Source: Faecalibacterium sp. CAG:1138 (lineage in GTDB: Bacteria; Bacillota; Clostridia; Christensenellales; CAG-917). Taken from it: a stretch of DNA of 24,112 nucleotides. Shown here piece by piece: positions 18,979 to 24,112 of the stretch (position 1 is its first letter; each line of letters begins with the position of its first letter). Under the pieces are notes generated by a model. That model saw nothing but the letters and a program-made list of their open reading frames with translations. It made no database searches and was not told the DNA's origin. The translations under genes were made by a program, and so were the position numbers. The stretch lies in contig HF988645.1 of the NCBI GenBank assembly GCA_000434675.1, positions 69,513 to 93,624 of the forward strand, given 5' to 3'.

Positions 18979-21069
18979 ATGATTGACGCATTGAAAGATT
19001 TCGGCAATATGGTATTCAACGACGAAGAAATGAAGGCCCGCATAGGGGCCGACCGCTACTCCGAATTCCGACAATGCATAGCAGGCGACCTGCCTCTCCC
19101 GCTCGAGCTTGCGGACGTTATAGCCTCCGCCATGAAGGACTGGGCACTTGAAAAAGGCGCCACGCATTTCACGCACTGGTTCCAGCCGATGACGGGCATC
19201 ACGGCGGAAAAACACGACAGTTTTCTGGATGTCAAAAACGGAAAAGTAATCATGGATTTTTCCGGCAAAAATCTGATTAAGGGCGAACCTGACGCGTCCA
19301 GCTTCCCTTCCGGCGGCCTTCGCGCGACGTTTGAAGCAAGAGGCTACACCGCTTGGGATCCGACCAGCTACGCTTTCATAAAAGACAACACCTTGTGTAT
19401 TCCGACGGCGTTCTGCAGCTACAACGGCCAGGCTTTGGACAAAAAAACTCCGCTTCTTAAGAGCATGAAAGCCTTAAGCGTTCAGGCGCTCCGCATCTTG
19501 AGGCTGTTCGGAAAAACCGACGTCAAACGCGTGGACACCACCGTCGGCGCCGAGCAGGAATATTTTCTTATCGACAAAACGACCGGCGAAAAACGCGAGG
19601 ACATAGTCCTCACCGGACGCACTCTTTTCGGTGCGAAACCGCCTAAAGGTCAGGAACTGGGCGACCACTACTTCGGCGCGATAAAACCGCGCGTAAGGGC
19701 GTTTATGGCAGAGCTTGACGCTGAACTGTGGAAGCTCGGCGTTTACGCCAAAACCGAACATAACGAGGTTGCTCCGGCTCAGCACGAGCTTGCGCCCGTT
19801 TTTTCCACCACCAACATTGCCACCGACCAGAATCAGATTATGATGGAGGTTATGAAGAAGGTTGCCACCAAACACGGCCTCATATGTCTGCTTCACGAAA
19901 AGCCTTTTGAGGGCGTCAACGGCAGCGGCAAGCATAACAACTGGTCCATCTGCACCGACACCGGAGTCAATCTTTTGGAGCCGGGCAGCAACCCTTACGA
20001 CAACGCTCAATTTCTGCTGTTTTTGTGTGCCGTCATAAAGGGCGTGGACGAATATCAGGATCTTCTCAGAATCTCCGTTGCTTCCGCTTCGAACGACCAC
20101 CGCCTTGGCGCAAACGAAGCGCCTCCGGCAATCGTTTCGATGTTTCTGGGCGACGAGCTGACGGAAGTGCTGAAAGCTGTCGAAACAGGCTCCATTTATA
20201 TCGGGCACAAAAAGGTCAACGTCAACGTCGGAGTGGACGTTTTGCCTCCGCTTCCGAAGGACACGACCGACAGAAACCGCACTTCTCCGTTTGCTTTTAC
20301 GGGGAACAAGTTTGAGTTCCGTATGTTGGGCAGCACTTTCAGCGTTGCGGGGCCTAACATTATGCTGAACACCGTAGTGGCCGAAGAGCTTTCGGACTTT
20401 GCCGACGAACTGGAAAAAGCAGCCGACTTCAAAGCTGCTCTGAGCGCCCTCATAAGACGCGTTATTTCCGAGCACAAACGCATCGTTTTCAACGGCAACA
20501 ACTACTCGGAAGAATGGGTGCAGGAAGCTGCGGCAAGGGGCCTGTTGAACCTCAAAACCACTCCCGACGCGCTTGCGCTTCTCTCCTCGGACAAAAACGT
20601 CGCGCTGTTTGAAAAGCACGGGGTTTTCACCAAAGAAGAAGTGGAAAGCAGGCAGGAAATTCTGTTTGAAAGCTACGCCAAAACTCTTTCCATCGAAGCG
20701 CTCACCATGCTGGACATGGTCAGAAAAGTCATCTTCCCTGCCGTAATCGGCTACGTCAAAGAGCTTTCCGAAACTGCTCTCGCAATCAAATCGGCGGGCA
20801 TCGACGCCGACGTTTCCACCGAAACCGAGCTTGTCAAAAAATTGTCCGCTCTGCTTTCTGCCGCGGGCAGGCATTCGGAAAATCTGACCGCCGCGCTCCT
20901 TAAGGCAAGGAGCCTTGGCGAAGGCGAAATCGCGGCAAATTGCTATCGCGACGACGTTATTCCCGCTATGCAACTTCTGCGAAGCGACGTCGATCTTATG
21001 GAAGAGCTTACCGCCAAAAAACACTGGCCGCTTCCGACCTACACCGATCTTTTGTACAGCGTAAACTGA
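18979..21069 (+). CDS. glnN: Glutamine synthetase type III (GlnN)
   Basis: It makes glutamine from glutamate, ammonia and ATP, the main entry of ammonia into metabolism. The 696-residue length and the type III sequence identify GSIII, as opposed to the ~450-residue GSI. Key blocks are THWFQPMTG (~64-72), SSFPSGGLRATFEARGY (~106-122), VGAEQEYFLID (~190-200), KTEHNEVAPAQHELAP (~255-270), EGVNGSGKHNNWS (~312-324) and NDHRLGANEAPPAI (~372-385). ATG 18979 follows GGGAGG. It is monocistronic, with a consensus promoter, a perfect upstream palindrome and a strong terminator. Nitrogen control is likely but not proven by the sequence. Confidence 0.97.
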   Translation: MIDALKDFGNMVFNDEEMKARIGADRYSEFRQCIAGDLPLPLELADVIASAMKDWALEKGATHFTHWFQPMTGITAEKHDSFLDVKNGKVIMDFSGKNLIKGEPDASSFPSGGLRATFEARGYTAWDPTSYAFIKDNTLCIPTAFCSYNGQALDKKTPLLKSMKALSVQALRILRLFGKTDVKRVDTTVGAEQEYFLIDKTTGEKREDIVLTGRTLFGAKPPKGQELGDHYFGAIKPRVRAFMAELDAELWKLGVYAKTEHNEVAPAQHELAPVFSTTNIATDQNQIMMEVMKKVATKHGLICLLHEKPFEGVNGSGKHNNWSICTDTGVNLLEPGSNPYDNAQFLLFLCAVIKGVDEYQDLLRISVASASNDHRLGANEAPPAIVSMFLGDELTEVLKAVETGSIYIGHKKVNVNVGVDVLPPLPKDTTDRNRTSPFAFTGNKFEFRMLGSTFSVAGPNIMLNTVVAEELSDFADELEKAADFKAALSALIRRVISEHKRIVFNGNNYSEEWVQEAAARGLLNLKTTPDALALLSSDKNVALFEKHGVFTKEEVESRQEILFESYAKTLSIEALTMLDMVRKVIFPAVIGYVKELSETALAIKSAGIDADVSTETELVKKLSALLSAAGRHSENLTAALLKARSLGEGEIAANCYRDDVIPAMQLLRSDVDLMEELTAKKHWPLPTYTDLLYSVN

Positions 21070-21075
21070 CAAACT

Positions 21076-21103
21076 AACCGCTTTTTCGAAAGCGGTTTTT
21101 TTA
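21076..21103 (+). terminator. Terminator of glnN
   Basis: The perfect 9-bp stem AACCGCTTT / AAAGCGGTT with a TTCG loop (21076-21097) is followed by a T-tract. Confidence 0.9.
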
Positions 21104-21108
21104 TACCG

Positions 21109-21138
21109 TTGACAAAGGACGAACGAAAGTGATAAAAT
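21109..21138 (+). promoter_or_regulatory. Promoter of the GH5 lipoprotein gene
   Basis: TTGACA (21109-21114), an 18-bp spacer and TAAAAT (21133-21138). Confidence 0.7.
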
Positions 21139-21167
21139 TAAGGCAGAAAACTTTTTAGGGGAAAATT

Positions 21168-22412
21168 ATGAAAAAACTTTTTTCTTTGCTCCTTACCGCA
21201 ATTTTGATTTTTTCGCTTACGGCGGCATTCGCCGGCTGCGGCGATAATCCCGACAATCCGTCGCCGGACGACAGCAAGGCGGAAACCCTGCCTCTTCTTA
21301 AAGCAAGCGGCAACGACCTTGTGGACGAAGACGGAAACGTGGTCGTCATCAAGGGCGTGAACCTCGGCGGCTGGCTGGTTCAGGAAAGCTGGATGTGCCC
21401 GACCGACGCGAAGGATCAGAAAACCGCATACAGCGTTCTCACCGAGCGTTTCGGCAAAGCGAAAATGAAGGAACTCTTCAAGATATACGAGGACAACTTC
21501 ATCGTTGCCGAAGATTTCGTCAACATCAAAAACCTCGGCTTCAACTGCGTGCGCATACCTTTCACTTTCTGGAATCTTCAGGACGAACAAGAGGATTACA
21601 CCGTTTTCGACAGGTTGGATTTTGCGGTGGAAGAATGTCGCAAAAACGGACTCTACGTCATTTTGGACCTGCACGGCGCAAAAGGCAGTCAGAACGGCCG
21701 CGATCACAGCGGCGACACTTCGCAGGTGGAGCTTTTCGACGACAAAACCAACTGGGACGATATGGTCTATTTGTGGAGCATGGTGGCCGATCACTTCAAG
21801 GACAGCAACACCGTTCTCGGCTACGACCTGCTCAACGAACCGGAAGGCAAGCTTCTCATTTCCATGCCGAACCCGCAATTCGCTTTCTACAACGACTGCT
21901 ACAAGGCCATTCGCGAAATGGACGACCGCCATATAATCATCATGGAAGCGGTTTGGGAAGCATATTGTCTGCCTGACCCTGCCGATTACGAATGGGAAAA
22001 CGTTATGTACGAATACCACAACTACGGCTGGGGCGACGAAAACCACGATATCAACGATTTTTCTTACCAAAAGGATTTCGTCGACAAAAAAATCCGCGAC
22101 TACAAAAACCTCAAATATTCCGTTCCTAAATTTATCGGCGAATTCACCCTTTTCGACAACTACGACGCATGGAAATACGCCATAGATTCCTACCTCGAAA
22201 ACGGAATAGGCTACACCGTCTGGACGTATAAGGTGGTTGCCGAAACCAGCGCCTGGGGGCTTTACAACGGCACGCCGGAAAAGGTAAATATCGAAAGCGA
22301 CTCTTACGAGGAAATCGCCGCCAAGTGGGGCGCGGTCAAAACCTCACTAAGCTATCACACTTCCCCGACCTACGACTTCTTCAAAAGCTACAACGGCGTC
22401 ACGGAAGGATAA
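21168..22412 (+). CDS. GH5-family glycoside hydrolase, lipid-anchored
   Basis: This extracellular glycosidase has 414 residues. The signal peptide MKKLFSLLLTAILIFSLTAAFAGC ends in a lipobox-like FAGC with C24, followed by an acidic, Pro/Asp-rich linker. The catalytic (beta/alpha)8 domain (~45-400) shows the GH5 pattern: VNLGGWLVQESW (near 64-75), R129 (NCVRIPF), H169 (LDLHGAKG), acid/base E224 in LLNEPEG, H284 (YEYHNYGW), nucleophile E325 (IGEFTLF) and W352 (YTVWTYK). The 'GVNLGGWLV' start is typical of exo-1,3-glucanase-like GH5 members, but beta-1,3- or beta-1,4-linked glucan or mannan are all possible. It has its own promoter and is not part of a visible polysaccharide cluster. Confidence 0.9.
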   Translation: MKKLFSLLLTAILIFSLTAAFAGCGDNPDNPSPDDSKAETLPLLKASGNDLVDEDGNVVVIKGVNLGGWLVQESWMCPTDAKDQKTAYSVLTERFGKAKMKELFKIYEDNFIVAEDFVNIKNLGFNCVRIPFTFWNLQDEQEDYTVFDRLDFAVEECRKNGLYVILDLHGAKGSQNGRDHSGDTSQVELFDDKTNWDDMVYLWSMVADHFKDSNTVLGYDLLNEPEGKLLISMPNPQFAFYNDCYKAIREMDDRHIIIMEAVWEAYCLPDPADYEWENVMYEYHNYGWGDENHDINDFSYQKDFVDKKIRDYKNLKYSVPKFIGEFTLFDNYDAWKYAIDSYLENGIGYTVWTYKVVAETSAWGLYNGTPEKVNIESDSYEEIAAKWGAVKTSLSYHTSPTYDFFKSYNGVTEG

Positions 22413-22433
22413 AGGATAAATCGTCCAAAATCG

Positions 22434-22462
22434 TTGACTTAAAGCGTTTGCTATGCTATAAT
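22434..22462 (+). promoter_or_regulatory. Promoter of the SRP RNA
   Basis: TTGACT (22434-22439), a 17-bp spacer and TATAAT (22457-22462). Confidence 0.85.
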
Positions 22463-22469
22463 CTATTTT

Positions 22470-22737
22470 GCTGTGCTAGACGGGGAATTAGCGGTGCCCT
22501 GTATCTGAAACCCGCTATACGCAGAGTCGAATGCTTCCCGAGGCCTTTCCTATGGTTGGCCGATTGCGCCAAGGAGCGTCGATGTTAAGGTCTCGTGCAA
22601 TGTCTAACTGTGAACCTGGTCAGGGCTTGACCGCAGCAGCCATAAGCAGTCCCGGACATGTGCCACGAGGTAGCTTTAACGGAGCCACCTGCCGCAATAC
22701 CGCTTCGGTGGGGATTGTCGACGGAAGATGCACAGTT
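22470..22737 (+). ncRNA. ffs: Signal recognition particle RNA, large (Firmicutes) type
   Basis: The RNA is about 268 nt. Its ends pair (CTGTGC at 22471-22476 with GCACAG at 22730-22735). The 5' part GCTAGACGGGGAATTAGCGG and the CCCTGTATCTG block are the Alu-type portion found in Bacillus and clostridia. The S-domain portion holds GTGAACCTGGTCAGG then GCAGCAGCC, the internal loop that binds Ffh. The apical loop differs from the usual form: between TCAGG and AGCAGCC the ten bases are GCTTGACCGC, giving a two-base-pair stem and a UUGACC hexaloop in place of a GGAA tetraloop. Ends are estimates. Confidence 0.93.
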
Positions 22738-22749
22738 TTTTGAAAATTA

Positions 22750-22778
22750 AAATCCGAACGGAATCCGTTCGGATTTTT
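22750..22778. terminator. Bidirectional terminator between SRP RNA and HAD gene
   Basis: The stem AATCCGAACGG / CCGTTCGGATT (22751-22761 with 22765-22775) is flanked by A and T runs, serving plus and minus transcription. Its T-tract on the plus side follows the SRP RNA. Confidence 0.85.
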
Positions 22779-22779
22779 G

Positions 22780-23430
22780 TTATCCCAAAATAAGTTTTTC
22801 AAGCTCCGAAGCGTCGTTGACGTAGGCAATCGCGCCGTTTTTCGTAAACTCCTCTTCCGTTCCGAAACCGAATTTCACGCCCGCGCACTTGATGCCGTTT
22901 TCTTTGGCGCCGATGGCGTCGTAGTCGCGATCACCCACCATAAGCGTTTTTGCTTTGTCGGGATTTTTTAAACCGTCTAACGCCCTTTTGACGATTTCGG
23001 TTTTCGTTTCGTCTTTTCTTTTAAGTCCCGCAGTGAAATCGAAAAACTTCAAAACTCCCAGATACTCTAAGCAATCAATCGCCGCAACCTCGGGTTTAGC
23101 GGTGGCAAGCGCAATTTTAACGCCGTTTTCGTGCAAATGCTTAAAAAGATCGTACATTCCGTCGTATAGCTTGCATTCTTTCACGCCGACCGAAAAATAA
23201 CGCTGCCTATAAAGCTCCACAACGTCTTCCACGTTCTCTTTTGTAACGCCCGGCGAATATCTGACCAGGCTTTCGTGAAGCGGCGGACCGATAAACTTCG
23301 GCATGTCTTCTTCTCTCGGCCGCTCGAACCCAAGCTTGTCTGCAACATAATATACGCAGTTATATATGCCCTCGGACGTGTCCGAGATCGTGCCGTCAAG
23401 ATCGAACAAAACGTATCTGAAATTGCACAT
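22780..23430 (-). CDS. HAD-superfamily hydrolase, phosphoglycolate phosphatase-like
   Basis: The 216-residue protein is a cytoplasmic phosphatase of the Gph/PGP type. ATG 23430 follows AAAGGAG; an in-frame upstream ATG would add 23 residues with no RBS. HAD motif I is FDLDGT (nucleophile D10, acid D12), motif II LATAK (~107-111), motif III a lysine around 140, and motif IV MVGDRDYD (~168-175). The helical cap between motif I and II fits subclass IA. Likely substrates are phosphoglycolate, pyrophosphate or nucleotide monophosphates; the sequence does not decide. Confidence 0.9.
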   Translation of the reverse strand: MCNFRYVLFDLDGTISDTSEGIYNCVYYVADKLGFERPREEDMPKFIGPPLHESLVRYSPGVTKENVEDVVELYRQRYFSVGVKECKLYDGMYDLFKHLHENGVKIALATAKPEVAAIDCLEYLGVLKFFDFTAGLKRKDETKTEIVKRALDGLKNPDKAKTLMVGDRDYDAIGAKENGIKCAGVKFGFGTEEEFTKNGAIAYVNDASELEKLILG

Positions 23431-23546
23431 ATCGTTTCTCCTTTGTTTTCGTTTTTTGGCTTCTTGATGGCTTTGGGACAAAACCCTGCCGCAAAACATA
23501 TTTTGAAATAGGTTTAATTTTTCAGTTTTCGGGGTATATTTTCAGT

Positions 23547-23906
23547 ATGGAAAACATCGTTGTGAAAAGAGGCGAAATATATTATGCCGACCTCTCCCCC
23601 GTGGTCGGAAGCGAACAAGGCGGAGTGCGCCCCATTCTCGTCGTCCAGAACGACATCGGCAACAAATACTCCCCCACCGTCATCGTTGCGGCCGTAACAA
23701 GTCAGCTACATAAAACCCGCTTGCCGACGCATATAGCTTTGCCCGCGGCGGAAACGTCGGGGCTGCCCAAAAATTCCGTCATACTTTTGGAACAAATACG
23801 AACCATCGACAAACGCCGACTTAAAGAAAAAATCGGCGAACTGCCCTCGTCCGTCATGGACAAGGTGAACGACGGACTGCTCATTTCGTTGGGATTTTTC
23901 GAATAG
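23547..23906 (+). CDS. MazF/EndoA-like mRNA interferase
   Basis: The 119-residue protein closely resembles Bacillus NdoA (EndoA), an ACA-type site-specific ribonuclease that cleaves single-stranded mRNA. Recognisable blocks are VKRGEIYYADLSPVVGSEQG, GVRPILVVQND, PTVIVAAVTSQ, LPTHIAL and NSVILLEQIRTIDKRRL. ATG 23547 is used; a GTG at 23562 is an alternative. No Shine-Dalgarno is visible at the ATG, and a TATATT box ends six bases before it. Directly upstream is the divergent HAD gene, so there is no linked antitoxin (MazE/NdoAI). The antitoxin, if any, must be elsewhere. Confidence 0.93.
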   Translation: MENIVVKRGEIYYADLSPVVGSEQGGVRPILVVQNDIGNKYSPTVIVAAVTSQLHKTRLPTHIALPAAETSGLPKNSVILLEQIRTIDKRRLKEKIGELPSSVMDKVNDGLLISLGFFE

Positions 23907-23930
23907 AAGCCGAACTGCGGCTTCTATTTT
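23905..23930 (+). terminator. Shared terminator between convergent mazF and hydrolase genes
   Basis: The stem AGAAGCCG / CGGCTTCT (23905-23912 with 23918-23925) is followed by ATTTTTC. The mazF stop (TAG) lies in the left arm and the hydrolase stop (TAG, minus strand) in the right arm. Confidence 0.75.
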
Positions 23931-24112
23931 TCAAATTTCGACAAAAACTCCAGACGGCTTCGTTGAAGCTCTTTCAAAAGTCTGCTGTTTTGCGCGCCGG
24001 CGTAGCCGTGCATGGTTCCTTTGGTTCTGACCAGTACCGTTTCGCCGCCCGCTTCTTTCAGCCTATCGGAAAACGCCGCGCCTTCATCGGACAGACAGTC
24101 GTGTTCGGCCGC
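23924..24112 (-). CDS. Alpha/beta-hydrolase (esterase/lipase family), C-terminal 62 residues
   Basis: Only the 3' part is in the window (stop TAG 23926-23924; the 5' end lies to the right). The 62 residues begin AAEHDCLSDEGAAFSDRLKEAG and continue to KGTMHGYAG. In the alpha/beta-hydrolase-3/HSL group the catalytic Asp stands in the 'AEHDxLxDEG' block and the catalytic His in '..HGY/F'; both are present. The nucleophile serine is outside the window, so the activity cannot be confirmed. Confidence 0.85.
   Translation of the reverse strand, partial: AAEHDCLSDEGAAFSDRLKEAGGETVLVRTKGTMHGYAGAQNSRLLKELQRSRLEFLSKFEK

Overview
The window reads as a chromosomal core segment from a Gram-positive, low-to-mid GC Firmicute, most likely a gut-type Clostridia relative. 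The evidence is the IscR-IscS-IscU operon, infC-rpmI-rplT, a type III glutamine synthetase, a large SRP RNA with a Firmicutes-style Alu portion, an NdoA/EndoA-like MazF, strong AGGAGG ribosome binding sites, and many TTGACA-17-TATAAT promoters. Species cannot be named from the sequence alone.

Layout. 1-1550, minus strand: the N-terminal part of lepA with its own promoter, a 33-codon small gene, and iscU. 1548-3240, minus: iscS and iscR, behind a promoter with two near-identical Rrf2-type operator copies. 3298-3430: a nested-hairpin element and a terminator. 3441-6300, minus: infC, rpmI, rplT, a SpoU-type rRNA methyltransferase and yebC, led by an attenuator-type leader; infC starts at ATT. 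6340-9230, minus: thrS with a short hairpin leader, preceded by an unrecognised (possibly YtxC-like) gene with no Shine-Dalgarno. 9345-10391, minus: a DEDDh exonuclease. 10539-11590, plus: rdgB and a YfcE-like phosphoesterase. 11670-12540: nine tRNA genes (Gly, Arg, His, Gln, Lys, Leu, Lys, Gly, Cys), all with encoded CCA. 12628-14344: an amidohydrolase (minus) divergent from a TfoX-N protein (plus).

14448-16209 is the accessory part. A tRNA-Leu(TAA) is followed by about 1.2 kb of clearly AT-richer DNA with two co-directional genes: a zinc-ribbon/coiled-coil protein and a HEPN-like protein with an intact RNxxxH motif. The pair lies between 17-bp direct repeats that match at 16 of 17 positions. 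A 20-bp tRNA-3'-end-like fragment sits just inside the left repeat. To the right is a cluster of four hairpins without any gene, then tRNA-Thr(GGT). No integrase is visible. This is the best candidate for an undescribed small mobile or defence/toxin module.

16372-18052, minus: an AbrB-like regulator, an ABC ATPase and an ABC-2 permease in overlapping order, with a palindrome over the likely promoter. 18210-18782, minus: a lipoprotein. 18979-22412, plus: glnN (GSIII), with a perfect 23-bp palindrome upstream, then a secreted GH5 glycosidase lipoprotein. 22470-22737, plus: SRP RNA with a non-GGAA apical loop. 22780-23430, minus: a HAD phosphatase. 23547-23906, plus: a MazF-like toxin with no adjacent antitoxin. 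23924-24112, minus: the C-terminus of an alpha/beta-hydrolase. Most of the window is ordinary housekeeping sequence; the unusual content lies in the regulatory leaders and the HEPN island.
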